From NCBI GenBank assembly GCA_958347955.1, contig CATVXH010000002.1:124001-188000 (forward strand): 64,000 nucleotides of DNA, written 5' to 3'. Below are positions 53,158-62,370 of this stretch, in pieces; the first letter of the stretch is position 1, and every line of letters starts with the position of its first letter. The translations under genes and the position numbers were made by a program. This DNA is from an uncultured Sutterella sp. GTDB taxonomy: Bacteria; Pseudomonadota; Gammaproteobacteria; Burkholderiales; Burkholderiaceae_F. The notes beneath the pieces were generated by a model, which saw only the letters and a list, made by a program, of their open reading frames with translations, ran no database searches and was not told the DNA's origin.

Positions 53158-54426
53158 ATGTCTCAAGGTAAAGATACTTTAAACGAGTGGTTGGATTACA
53201 TTCTCGCATCGCATCCTGAAAATGTGATCGAGTTGGGATTGACTCGCATGGAGAAGATGCTAGCGCGTCTGAACATTCGTTTTGACTGTCCGGTGATCAC
53301 AGTGGCGGGGACCAACGGTAAGGGCAGCACCTGCGCGATGCTGGAATCCATTTATCGCGCGGCAGGCTATAAAACGGCCATGCATACGTCGCCTCATATG
53401 TTGCGCTTTAACGAAAGGGCGAAAATTAACGGCCGCGATGTTGACGACGCAAGCTTAGTAAGCGCTTTTAAAGAAGTGGAATCTGCCCGTGACGGGTTGG
53501 GTTTGACGTATTTTGAATTTACCGCTTTGGGGATTTTGAAAGTTTTTCAAAACGCCAAACCCGATGTGGTCATTTTGGAAATCGGTTTGGGCGGCAGACT
53601 CGATGCTATTAACGCGTTGGATCCCACGGCGTCCATCGTTACAACCGTGGGTGTGGATCATGAAGCCTACCTTGGCAATACCCGTGAGGCAATCGGTTGG
53701 GAAAAGGCGCACGTGTATCGCGCGGGTCGGGTAGCGGTTTGCGCGGATAAAAATCCACCTTTGAAACTGCTTCAATATGCCGAAGCCATTAAGAGCGATC
53801 TTCTTGTGGCTGATCGTGACTTTTCGGTTAAAGAGGATGCTCGCGGGCTCATGCGCTTTCAGATGAAAGACATCGATTGGACTTTGCCAAAACCCGCTTT
53901 GGCAGGGCGCAACCAAATGGATAACGCCGCCGGGGTGCTTGCGCTCATTGTGGCTTTATCGGGTAAGTTGCCTGTGACTGAAGACAATGTGCGTGAGGGA
54001 CTGAAAACCGTTCGGGTAACCGCCCGATTTGAGAAGGTTCAATCCGATCCGACGGTCATTTTGGATGTGGGGCATAATCCGCATGCGGCCAATGTGTTGG
54101 CCCAAAATGTAAAAGATTTGGGTTCAGAAGGTAAAACATTCGCTGTTTTCGGAATGCTCGCTGACAAAGACATGCTTGATGTGGTCAAAATTATGTCAGG
54201 CGTGATCGATCAGTGGTTTATTACCGGGCTGCCAGGGCCGCGAGGCGCCACAGGTGAGGAGCTCTATCGCGTCATGCTTGAGGCAGGTGTCAAGCCCGAG
54301 ACGATCGAGCTTAGCTCGGATGTCAGAGAAGCATTTGAACGGGCCAAACAGACAGCGGCGATCATTGATAAAATTATTATTTTCGGTTCCTTTGTCACCG
54401 TAACCGCGGCGTTGCCGCTTGTGTGA
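53158..54426 (+). CDS. folC: Folylpolyglutamate/dihydrofolate synthase
   Basis: Adds glutamate to dihydropteroate and folates. 422 residues. The P-loop is VAGTNGKGSTCAML (G51-T58 region). Other Mur-ligase-type motifs: LGLTYFEFTALGIL, VVILEIGLGGRLDAINAL and TVGVDHEAYLGNTREAI, and the C-terminal VILDVGHNPHAA. SPOR-domain dedD begins 4 bases after its stop. Confidence 0.95.
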   Translation: MSQGKDTLNEWLDYILASHPENVIELGLTRMEKMLARLNIRFDCPVITVAGTNGKGSTCAMLESIYRAAGYKTAMHTSPHMLRFNERAKINGRDVDDASLVSAFKEVESARDGLGLTYFEFTALGILKVFQNAKPDVVILEIGLGGRLDAINALDPTASIVTTVGVDHEAYLGNTREAIGWEKAHVYRAGRVAVCADKNPPLKLLQYAEAIKSDLLVADRDFSVKEDARGLMRFQMKDIDWTLPKPALAGRNQMDNAAGVLALIVALSGKLPVTEDNVREGLKTVRVTARFEKVQSDPTVILDVGHNPHAANVLAQNVKDLGSEGKTFAVFGMLADKDMLDVVKIMSGVIDQWFITGLPGPRGATGEELYRVMLEAGVKPETIELSSDVREAFERAKQTAAIIDKIIIFGSFVTVTAALPLV

Positions 54427-54430
54427 GTAA

Positions 54431-55432
54431 ATGCAAGAATCCAATAAGCCTACTCAAGAAGAAGCTTTCTGGAAGAACCCTCAGGCGGCAGGGGAGACGG
54501 GGCTCGACCATCTCGGAGAAGACAAAGAGATGGAGGTGAGCCAAATGAAAGCGCGTTTCCGTCACCGAGTGGTGGGGGCGGTGGTGCTGGTTGCGGCGCT
54601 AGCCACAACGCTTCCTATTTTGTTTGAAAAGCCTGCCATTGAGGCTGATCGCCACGCGCAGACCCAGATTCCTCAAATATCCAAGGAACCCTTCTATAAG
54701 ATGGAGCTTCCCGTAAACGGTCAGCCGAAAGTCTCCATGCCCGCTGATCAGGGCGCGTTAAAAGATTTAACCAAACCCAATGAAGTAAAGGATGTGCCTG
54801 AGGCTCATCCCACGCCGGAATTGGAGCAAGCGAAAACGCCTTCAACTTATGCGCCCGCTCAAGAGGGCTCCCTTTATATCCAAGTGCTCGCCACCTCGAG
54901 TGAATCGGGCGCCATGCGTGAAATGGCCCGTTATCAGGCCATGGGATTGCCCGTGTATTCCGTGAAGGTGCAAAAGAAGTCTGCGACTCTTTGGCGTGTG
55001 CGTTTGGGGCTATTTAAGACGAAAGAAGAGGCTGACCGCGTGGTGAGGATTTTGGACAGTAAAAAGATTTCTCACATGCCGGTTCAGGTTGAAGTCAGCG
55101 CCAAGAAAGAAATAAACCGCATCGCTCCGGCTCGCACATTGGAAAGCGCAGCGCAGGAAGCGCATTCGCGCTCCCAAACGAAAGCGGCGCCGCAGGCCGC
55201 GGCAGTGAAAACTGAAAAATCCGCGCCGGCTAAAAAAGCTGAGACAAAATCTCAGAAAACCGCAAAGCCAGCAGCGGCTAAGACTTCTGAGCCAACCGCT
55301 AAGAAGTCCGTTCAAACCGAACGCAAGGCAGCTCCTAAACAAAATAAAGGCAGCGCGGATCCGCTTGCCGATTTACTGAAATCAACCCGCGAAGACGTGA
55401 TCAGTCAAAAGCTTCGCGAAGCCGGTCAATGA
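54431..55432 (+). CDS. dedD: DedD-like SPOR-domain protein
   Basis: A bitopic inner-membrane protein that binds denuded septal peptidoglycan. 333 residues: cytoplasmic N-terminus, one TM helix (VVGAVVLVAALATTLPILF, about residues 40-58), a periplasmic linker, and a SPOR domain (GSLYIQVLATSSESGAMREM to VRLGLFKTKEEADRVV, about residues 140-215). The last 100 residues are Lys/Ala/Pro-rich and low-complexity, longer than in E. coli DedD. Sits between folC and cvpA, the standard order. Confidence 0.88.
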   Translation: MQESNKPTQEEAFWKNPQAAGETGLDHLGEDKEMEVSQMKARFRHRVVGAVVLVAALATTLPILFEKPAIEADRHAQTQIPQISKEPFYKMELPVNGQPKVSMPADQGALKDLTKPNEVKDVPEAHPTPELEQAKTPSTYAPAQEGSLYIQVLATSSESGAMREMARYQAMGLPVYSVKVQKKSATLWRVRLGLFKTKEEADRVVRILDSKKISHMPVQVEVSAKKEINRIAPARTLESAAQEAHSRSQTKAAPQAAAVKTEKSAPAKKAETKSQKTAKPAAAKTSEPTAKKSVQTERKAAPKQNKGSADPLADLLKSTREDVISQKLREAGQ

Positions 55433-55440
55433 AAGGATAG

Positions 55441-55932
55441 ATGATCGTGAACGAATTGGACTGGGCCATCATTATCGTTTTGGTGCTCTCGACGGTGGTG
55501 GGAGTCACGCGCGGAGTGGTTCGTGAGATATTGTCCATTGTCGGTTGGGTGATCGGCATTGTGTTTGCCATTCGCTTTTCACCTGAATTGGCCGCGCATA
55601 TTCCGTTGGAGAGTTTGGGTCCTGCGATTCGCACGATTATTGCGGCGGTGCTGATATGCGTCGCTTGTGTGTTTGCGATCGGCCTGTTGGGGACGATTTT
55701 GCGAAAAATGCTCGAAGTGGCGCGCATCAGCGCCGAAGATCGTGTGCTTGGCAGCGTGTTCGGATTTTTGCGCGGAGTGGTTTTTGTGTGCGCAGTGGTG
55801 TTCTTGGCGGGAATGACAAGTGCCGCTTCCACCCAAGTGTGGCGCCACTCTGTGTGTATTCCGCTTGCGGAAAATGTGATCGATTGGGTTATGCCCCTGA
55901 TGCCTGAGTCGATTGCGAAGCTTCGCCGCTAA
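55441..55932 (+). CDS. cvpA: CvpA family membrane protein
   Basis: A 163-residue protein with four hydrophobic helices, starting NELDWAIIIVLVLSTVVGVTRGVVREILSIVGW, a typical CvpA N-terminus written here only in part: LDWAIIIVLVLSTVVGVTRG. Known for colicin V production and envelope-stress tolerance, precise role unclear. It has a GAAAGGAT ribosome-binding site and lies between dedD and purF, as in most proteobacteria. Confidence 0.92.
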   Translation: MIVNELDWAIIIVLVLSTVVGVTRGVVREILSIVGWVIGIVFAIRFSPELAAHIPLESLGPAIRTIIAAVLICVACVFAIGLLGTILRKMLEVARISAEDRVLGSVFGFLRGVVFVCAVVFLAGMTSAASTQVWRHSVCIPLAENVIDWVMPLMPESIAKLRR

Positions 55933-55982
55933 TGCGGACAGGAAAGGTTTGTTTTTAAATTTTTAACCGATGAGGCTATCAA

Positions 55983-57476
55983 ATGTGTGGGATTGTGGGT
56001 CTTTACTCTCATGAGCCGGTGAACCAACGGCTTTACGATTCGTTGCTGTTGCTGCAACACCGCGGACAAGACGCGGCCGGTATCGCGACGCTTGATGGGC
56101 TGACCTTTCATATTCATAAGGCCATGGGCCTTGTGAGGGACGTGTTCAGAACCCGCAATATGCGGGAGCTGACGGGCAACAGCGGTGTGGGGCAAGTGCG
56201 CTATCCCACACAAGGCAACGCTGACAGCAACGAAGAAAGTCAGCCTTTTTATGTCAATGCCCCTTACGGCATCATGTTTGTGCACAACGGCAACCTCACC
56301 AACGCCGAGGAGTTAAAGCAGGAGCTCTATGACTCCGATCGCCGTCACATCAATACGACGAGCGACTCCGAAGTGCTTTTAAACGTCTTGGCTGACGAAA
56401 TTTCACGTTTGACAATGAACTGCAAGATTTCGCCCGAAATCGCTTTTCAAGCGGTTAAAGGCGTGCATAAACGTGTCAAGGGCGCCTACGCCTGCATTGC
56501 TTTGATCGCAGGCAAGGGCATGCTTGCATTTCGCGATCCGTACGGCATCCGCCCGCTTTGCTATGGCACAAAAGAAACGCCGTCCGGCACCGATGTGATT
56601 TTTGCCTCTGAGTCCGATGTGCTTGAAGCCCAAGAATACGAAACGCTCTTTAATGTGGCCCCGGGCGAAGCAATTTGGGTGGATGCTCAAGGACAAATCC
56701 ACAAGGCGCAATGCGCGGACAATTCTGAACTTGTTCCCTGCGCTTTTGAGTACGTCTACTTGGCACGTCCGGATAGCGTGATTGACGGTATTTCTGTGTA
56801 CGGCGCCCGCCTGCGTTTGGGTGAGTACCTGGCTCACGAAGTGGCCCGTCGCATTCCGGTTGACGAGATTGATGTTGTGATGCCGATTCCGGACAGCTCG
56901 CGTCCTGCCGCTCAGCAATTGGCGCAACGTTTGCGTTTGCCTTACCGAGAAGGTTTCATCAAAAACCGTTACGTGGGTCGTACCTTCATCATGCCGGGAC
57001 AAGCGATCCGTAAAAAGACCGTTCGCCAAAAATTAAACGCCATGGCGGTCGAATTTAAGGATAAGAATGTGCTCTTGGTTGATGACTCCATTGTGCGTGG
57101 CACGACGATGAGAGAAATCGTGCGCATGACTAAACAGGCAGGGGCTAAGAAAGTCTTTGTGGCTAGCGCCGCTCCTCGCGTGTGCTTCCCCAATGTCTAC
57201 GGTATTGACATGCCGACGCGCGCGGAATTGATCTGTGGCGACGGTAAGAGCGATGACGAGGTCTGCAAGCTTCTCGAAGCTGATGCGGTGGTCTATCAAC
57301 GCCTTGAAGATTTGAAGTCTGCGCTTCACGATATGAATCCCGAGATTAAGCGCTTTGAGTGCTCTTGTTTTGACGGGGATTATGTAACGGGTGATGTGAC
57401 CGATGAGTATTTGGCTAAGCTGGAAGCGCAAGCCAAGGCCGCCAAGGCTCAGCCGAAAAAGCCTGAAGAAGACTAA
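55983..57476 (+). CDS. purF: Amidophosphoribosyltransferase
   Basis: First committed step of purine synthesis: PRPP plus glutamine to phosphoribosylamine. 497 residues. The Ntn nucleophile is Cys2 after Met removal (CGIVGLYSHE). LLLQHRGQDAAGI and GNSGVGQVRYPTQG belong to the glutaminase half. The PRPP loop is VLLVDDSIVRGTTMREIV near residue 365. The C-terminus ends in a Lys/Ala/Glu-rich tail. A terminator follows within 35 bases; metZ, often next in relatives, is absent. Confidence 0.96.
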   Translation: MCGIVGLYSHEPVNQRLYDSLLLLQHRGQDAAGIATLDGLTFHIHKAMGLVRDVFRTRNMRELTGNSGVGQVRYPTQGNADSNEESQPFYVNAPYGIMFVHNGNLTNAEELKQELYDSDRRHINTTSDSEVLLNVLADEISRLTMNCKISPEIAFQAVKGVHKRVKGAYACIALIAGKGMLAFRDPYGIRPLCYGTKETPSGTDVIFASESDVLEAQEYETLFNVAPGEAIWVDAQGQIHKAQCADNSELVPCAFEYVYLARPDSVIDGISVYGARLRLGEYLAHEVARRIPVDEIDVVMPIPDSSRPAAQQLAQRLRLPYREGFIKNRYVGRTFIMPGQAIRKKTVRQKLNAMAVEFKDKNVLLVDDSIVRGTTMREIVRMTKQAGAKKVFVASAAPRVCFPNVYGIDMPTRAELICGDGKSDDEVCKLLEADAVVYQRLEDLKSALHDMNPEIKRFECSCFDGDYVTGDVTDEYLAKLEAQAKAAKAQPKKPEED

Positions 57477-57895
57477 GAATACAAAATTCTGAGTTAAGCT
57501 TAAATAAAATGGGGAGGACTTGAAAAAGGTTCTCCTCTTTTTTTTGAAAAATCCTAAAGTCCAAGACACCGCACTAAAGAATCAAATGATGCGGAGCACT
57601 TTTTTGTTTTGTAATCAAACACTGTCAATCAGTCATGAGGACGCATGACTTCAATCACTCCATCACTCGGAAAAGCTAAACTCGACCTCTATAAAATTCG
57701 TAAAACGTGACAAGATTATCTAGTTTTCATGTAAGAAACGTTACATCATTAAATTTTCACTGAAGATGTCCGTGCTCAAACGCAATGTTTTTCGAAATCA
57801 AGGAGTTATGACCTTGATCTTTCCGCTCTTCAAGGTTTGAACAAGACAGAGACGACTGCCGGAAAAGTTAAAAAGGAAGGTAATCAACCTTGTTT
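57477..57895. other. 419-base gap after purF
   Basis: Contains the purF terminator (57511-57545), a 7-bp dyad AGTCATG/CATGACT (57631-57650) and otherwise no coding frame or RNA gene I can recognise. It separates convergent genes, so no promoter is required here. Confidence 0.5.
57511..57545 (+). terminator. Rho-independent terminator after purF
   Basis: An imperfect stem (GGGGAGGA with TCTCCTC) is followed by a run of eight T, 35 bases after the purF stop. Confidence 0.7.
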
Positions 57896-58456
57896 TTAAT
57901 GCACTATATCGTCCTGTTTGATGACTTTCCAAATCGTCAGGCAAATAATTTTGATATCAAAGGCTAATGAGCGTCGATTCATGTATTCGATATCCAGGGC
58001 CGCTTTATCATCCCCACTGATACAGGTTCGACCGTTGATTTGCGCCCAACCGGAGATGCCCGGCAACAGCTTATCAACCCCGGCGACTCTTCTCAGTTCT
58101 AAAACGTGAGTTTCAATCGGCAACAGAGGTCGCGGTCCGATTAAGCTCATATCGCCTTTGAGGACAGACCAAAATTGAGGAATTTCATCGAGACTTGTTT
58201 TACGGATAAATTCGCCGACTTTGGTGATGTAGCTGCCCGCATTGGAAAATTTTTCAGCTTCAACCACAGGAGCGCCGACACTCATGGAGCGAAATTTAGG
58301 CATGATAAAAGGTTTGCCGTTTCTTCCAATGCGTTCAGACCAGTACAGGACGGGACCGGGAGAGTCTAATTTGATGGCGACTGCAACAATCAACGCCACC
58401 GGTATCATGATTGGCAAGGAAACTAGAATTAAAACAACGTCAAGCAAACGCTTCAT
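57896..58456 (-). CDS. Undecaprenyl-phosphate sugar-phosphate transferase (PglC/WcaJ-type)
   Basis: Initiates a surface-glycan repeat unit by moving a sugar phosphate from UDP-sugar to undecaprenyl phosphate. 186 residues, the minimal PglC-like form with one N-terminal re-entrant helix (MKRLLDVVLILVSLPIMIPV). Catalytic Asp-Glu pair in TSLDEIPQFWSVLKGDMSL; IGPRPLLP and LLPGISGWAQINGR are conserved. ATG at 58456 preferred over an upstream TTG (58474). It is isolated from other polysaccharide genes, the nearest being the Wzx-like gene at 62.4 kb. Confidence 0.9.
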   Translation of the reverse strand: MKRLLDVVLILVSLPIMIPVALIVAVAIKLDSPGPVLYWSERIGRNGKPFIMPKFRSMSVGAPVVEAEKFSNAGSYITKVGEFIRKTSLDEIPQFWSVLKGDMSLIGPRPLLPIETHVLELRRVAGVDKLLPGISGWAQINGRTCISGDDKAALDIEYMNRRSLAFDIKIICLTIWKVIKQDDIVH

Positions 58457-58741
58457 TGAAAATCGAAAAGTCAATAAGTCAATCAGGTTCTAAATTGTAA
58501 AACAAAAGTAGTATTTCTGTTGTTGTCTTGAGAATTTCTCACAATTATGAAAAATCCGTCAAGAGACATTGCCTGAGGTCTTGATGCTTAATGCCTTTTT
58601 GAGGCCGAATGATGGAATCTAATGGCGAAACCATTTTTGGAAAATTGTCTTACTGTTTTTGGGGCATAGGAAAATGACCGTTTTCGCCCATAAGGATTGA
58701 GCCTAGTTTGCGTTAAAATCAAAGAAAAAACAAGGATTATT

Positions 58742-59674
58742 GTGTCGACAGGTTTATTTACACACGAATCGTGTTATCGGCATATCACGGGTTCTATCAG
58801 TCCCGATTCGCCGGATCGGATTACAGCGATTGAGGAGCGCCTGGTGGCTTCCGGTCTTGATAGCGCTTTTAAGCATATTAGGACTGAGCGCCAAGCGACT
58901 ATCGAAGATCTTCTTCGAGCGCATGATCAGGATTACCTGGATCATGTTCACTCGCTTATTCCTCAGAATAAAGGTGAGCTTGCTCACATCAGTGAAGACA
59001 CAATTGTCAGCGCGGATTCTTGGACAGCCGCCTTGGAGAGCGCGGGCTGCGTATTGCAGGCCGTTGACGCCGTCGTGGGCGGAAAACTCACTAACGCGTT
59101 TTGTTGTGTGCGTCCTCCCGGTCACCACGCTCACCGCAATAAAGCCGAGGGTTTTTGTATCTTCAATAATGTCGCCATCGCTGCGCTTTATGCCAAAGAA
59201 GTCTTGAAAATAGACAGGATAGCCGTACTGGATATTGACGCTCATCATGGGGATGGCACGGAAAATATTTTGAGCGGTATTGCCGGTATTGACTTCTTCT
59301 CCTTTTTTGAAAAAGATATATTTCCTTATCCCACGATTGAAAACAGTGCTTCTAACATTCATAAGTCCGCTTTGAGCGCGGGCGACCGTGGTGAGGAGGC
59401 TTGCGAAATCATCCGATCCCAGTGGGAACCGATTTTGAGGGAATGCCGGCCACACTTGATTCTGATTTCGGCGGGTTTTGACGCGCATTTGTCCGATACC
59501 ATGTCCGGGCTCGATTTCAGCGATTTGGATTACGCCCATATCACCCGAATCATTGATGACATCGCACGAAGCGTCTGTGAAGAAAAAATCGTGAGTGTTT
59601 TGGAAGGCGGCTATGAACCTCGAAGCTTATCGCGCGCTGTTTTGGCTCATATCCGGACACTTGCTCACCTTTAA
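58742..59674 (+). CDS. Histone deacetylase family (class II-like) deacylase
   Basis: A 310-residue zinc deacylase; bacterial members act on acetylated polyamines or other small amides. Motifs: RPPGHHAHRNKAEGFCIFNN (catalytic His pair), VLDIDAHHGDGTENI (zinc Asp/His) and LISAGFDAHLSDT (zinc Asp). The GTG at 58742 has an AAGGA ribosome-binding site and matches the family's N-terminus (STGLFTHESCYRH); an upstream TTG is less likely. A UMF1-type transporter gene follows 12 bases later. Substrate unknown. Confidence 0.88.
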   Translation: MSTGLFTHESCYRHITGSISPDSPDRITAIEERLVASGLDSAFKHIRTERQATIEDLLRAHDQDYLDHVHSLIPQNKGELAHISEDTIVSADSWTAALESAGCVLQAVDAVVGGKLTNAFCCVRPPGHHAHRNKAEGFCIFNNVAIAALYAKEVLKIDRIAVLDIDAHHGDGTENILSGIAGIDFFSFFEKDIFPYPTIENSASNIHKSALSAGDRGEEACEIIRSQWEPILRECRPHLILISAGFDAHLSDTMSGLDFSDLDYAHITRIIDDIARSVCEEKIVSVLEGGYEPRSLSRAVLAHIRTLAHL

Positions 59675-59686
59675 AGGAAATCCCCC

Positions 59687-60964
59687 GTGCCTTTGTTTTC
59701 CCCTCAACATTTAAAAAAAGACGTCGCGGTTCGGGAAGTGTGGGCCTGGGCCGCCTTTGATTTCGCCAATTCCGGTTACACCACGGTGGTTCTCACCGCG
59801 GTTTTTAATGCTTATTTTGTCGGCGTGATCTGTGGGAATGCCTCTTGGGCGACACTCATGTGGACAAGCGTGATCGCGGCAAGCAATATTTTGGCCATTG
59901 TCTGCATGCCGCTAATTGGCGCCGCGACGGATCTTAAAGCTAATAAAAAGTTTTGGACCGTTCTGATGAGCCTTTTGTGCATTGCCGGAACTGTCGGATT
60001 GGCGTTTACCGGGTCAGGAACTGTGTGGCTTGCGGTCTTCATGGTCATTGTGAGTAATTTTGCATACAACATTGGCGAGACACTTAATTCCGCATTTTTG
60101 CCCGAAATCGCGGACTCGCGATCCATGGGGAAAGTCTCCGGTTGGGGCTGGAGTTTTGGCTATTGCGGCGGGTTATTGACGTTGGGGCTGAGTCTTTGGG
60201 CCGTGCTTGCGATGCAGGATAAAGGCATGAGCGCGGAAGGATATGTGCCTTACACGATGCTGATTACCGCGGTTGTATTTTTCGTGGCGGCCATGCCTTT
60301 AGCACTTTGGTTAAAAGAGCGCGCTGTTCCCAGAACCGAAGCGAGCTTTTGGACTTTGGTCAAAGAGTCTCAAGCGAGCCTGATCACAACATTTAAAGGT
60401 CTTCCAAAACACAAGAATTTTGCCTGGCTGGTGGCAAGCGGCTTGTCTTTTCAAGGCGGAATCGCTGTGGTGGTGACGCTTGCCGCCGTGTACGCGGATC
60501 AAGCCATGGGTTTTACTCCTAATGAGACGATCCTTCTGGTTTTGTTGGTTAACATCACCGCCGCTATCGGCGCTTTTGCTTTCGGATATGTTGAGGATCG
60601 AATCGGACACAAAAACGCGTTGATTGTGACACTTTTAATCTGGATTCTCATGGTGGGGGTGGCGTACTTTGCGCAAACCAAACCGATTTTTTGGATCGCA
60701 GCCAATCTCGCCGGCATAGCCATGGGATCAAGTCAGTCGGCAGGGCGCGCATTGGTCGGAGTTTTAGCCCCGGAAAAAGATCGGGCGGCTTTTTACTCTT
60801 TTTGGAATATTGCGCTCTGGGTTGCCAACATTGTGGGCCCAATGACATACGGACTCATTACTTGGCTTACCGGTAATGATCAGCGATTGGCGCTTTTATG
60901 TACGGGCATGTTTTTTATTGTCGGTTTGGTTTTGCTCTTGCCGATGAAAATCGAGAAACACTAG
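59687..60964 (+). CDS. UMF1-family MFS transporter
   Basis: A 425-residue membrane protein with 12 helices. It begins VWAWAAFDFANSGYTTVVLTAVFNAYFV, of which WAWAAFDFANSGYTTVVLTA is the UMF1/Atg22-like signature. A GTG start has an AAAGGAAAT ribosome-binding site. Homologues in yeast export amino acids from vacuoles; bacterial substrates are not known. Probably cotranscribed with the deacylase. Confidence 0.88.
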   Translation: MPLFSPQHLKKDVAVREVWAWAAFDFANSGYTTVVLTAVFNAYFVGVICGNASWATLMWTSVIAASNILAIVCMPLIGAATDLKANKKFWTVLMSLLCIAGTVGLAFTGSGTVWLAVFMVIVSNFAYNIGETLNSAFLPEIADSRSMGKVSGWGWSFGYCGGLLTLGLSLWAVLAMQDKGMSAEGYVPYTMLITAVVFFVAAMPLALWLKERAVPRTEASFWTLVKESQASLITTFKGLPKHKNFAWLVASGLSFQGGIAVVVTLAAVYADQAMGFTPNETILLVLLVNITAAIGAFAFGYVEDRIGHKNALIVTLLIWILMVGVAYFAQTKPIFWIAANLAGIAMGSSQSAGRALVGVLAPEKDRAAFYSFWNIALWVANIVGPMTYGLITWLTGNDQRLALLCTGMFFIVGLVLLLPMKIEKH

Positions 60965-61455
60965 TTTTTGATTTCAATAGTTGGAAAAGAATCTTACTGT
61001 TGAAAGCAAAGAAGAGCGTTCAAAGCGGGATTGCCCTTTTGCAACAGCGCGTTAGTCATCGCATCGAAAGCTGTTTCACAAAAATCATAACCTTTCTTCT
61101 CTTTATGACGTGCCGTTTCATGTGCTCGATGATCTTGAAATCGAAGACGTCATCAAAGTAGTCGGTCTATATCCGATTCCGTTCTTTTCACTCAAGGCCA
61201 GTCATTCCATTCAGAAATCCGGCCAGAAACTTCGCTCGCGCGCAGTTAAGTATTGTTATTAGGTTATAGGCGTAGATGCTTTGCATTTTTCTAAACGACG
61301 AAAAGTGTAAAAAACTACGTGGGTGCTGCGTGTGAGGGCAAGATTTTAATGACGGCGATGAAAATTTAAAGGCTTATTTATACAAAAGAGGTCTTTATCA
61401 TTGTGATGCCTTACAATTAGGGCTACCATTTTTTGAATCAAATCAAGGAAATCAA
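60965..61455. other. 491-base gap between the UMF1 and yicC genes
   Basis: No intact gene. A stretch from about 61055 to 61262 is open in one plus-strand frame for nearly 70 codons (reading LYDVPFHVLDDLEIEDVIKV and further), has no start codon after the preceding stop, and ends in TAG. It may be the tail of a decayed gene; I do not recognise the family. The last 190 bases, AT-rich, should hold the yicC promoter. Confidence 0.4.
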
Positions 61456-62352
61456 GTGTCGGTTAACAGTATGACGGGTTTTGCCCATCTTCAGATAGAA
61501 ACGCTTTTGGGATTATTGGCGATTGATGTGAAAAGCGTTAACTCGCGCTATCAGGAAATCGCCATGCGTTTGCCTGAGGAACTTCGTTTTATAGAAGGCG
61601 ATATCCGCGCGGTGATTGCTAAAAATGTGGTGCGAGGAAAGATTGAATGCCGAATGCAATGGGTGGGCGAAGCTGTCTGTGAGCAGACCTTAAATCAAAC
61701 CGCTGTGACTAACTTGCTTTCCCTTCAAGCCGAGGTTCAGAAAGTCCAACCTGATGTCAGAGCCTTGACAGTTTCTCAAATTTTAAGTTTTCCGGGGATT
61801 CTGGCGCCTAAAAGTATTGATTTTGATGTTTTGAAAGCTCAGGTATTGGACGGCCTTAATAAAACATTGGAAGTTTTTTTAGAAGCCAAGAAGCGTGAGG
61901 GTGAAGCATTAGCGGTTGTTTTAAATAGCTACTGTGACCGGATTGTTGAGACGGTTGATGAGTTGGCGCCAAAGATTCCGCAAATCATTGAAAACATCCA
62001 GAAGAAGTTAGAAGAGCGTTTAGAAGAAGCGTTATCTAAAACGCTGGTGGATCGCTCCACGTTGACTCGTGAAGAAGTGAGCGACCGCATTCGCCAGGAA
62101 GTGATTCTTTATGCCATTAAGCTTGATGTGGATGAAGAAATGAAGCGGTTGCTTACGCATGTGAAAGAAGTTAGACGCTTATTGAGTGCAGGTGGCGAAG
62201 TGGGCAAAAAGCTTGACTTTATGATGCAGGAACTTAATCGTGAGGCGAATACCTTGGGCAGTAAGGCAGCGGCTATTGAAATGACGCAGACTTCTTTGGC
62301 TTTGAAGGTTAACATCGAAAAGATGCGAGAGCAGGTTCAGAATCTCGAATAA
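61456..62352 (+). CDS. YicC/YloC-family endoribonuclease
   Basis: A 298-residue cytoplasmic protein. The family signature SMTGFAHLQIETLLGLL starts at residue 5, followed by DVKSVNSRYQEIAMRLPEEL and RGKIECRMQW. The C-terminal half is the DUF1732 region (LDFMMQELNREANTLGSKA). YicC-type proteins are recently described RNases affecting small RNAs and stress responses. GTG start with AAGGAAA ribosome-binding site. The usual neighbour gmk is not downstream; instead a Wzx-like gene starts 18 bases later. Confidence 0.92.
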   Translation: MSVNSMTGFAHLQIETLLGLLAIDVKSVNSRYQEIAMRLPEELRFIEGDIRAVIAKNVVRGKIECRMQWVGEAVCEQTLNQTAVTNLLSLQAEVQKVQPDVRALTVSQILSFPGILAPKSIDFDVLKAQVLDGLNKTLEVFLEAKKREGEALAVVLNSYCDRIVETVDELAPKIPQIIENIQKKLEERLEEALSKTLVDRSTLTREEVSDRIRQEVILYAIKLDVDEEMKRLLTHVKEVRRLLSAGGEVGKKLDFMMQELNREANTLGSKAAAIEMTQTSLALKVNIEKMREQVQNLE

Positions 62353-62370
62353 TTCTTCACTCGTTGAACT

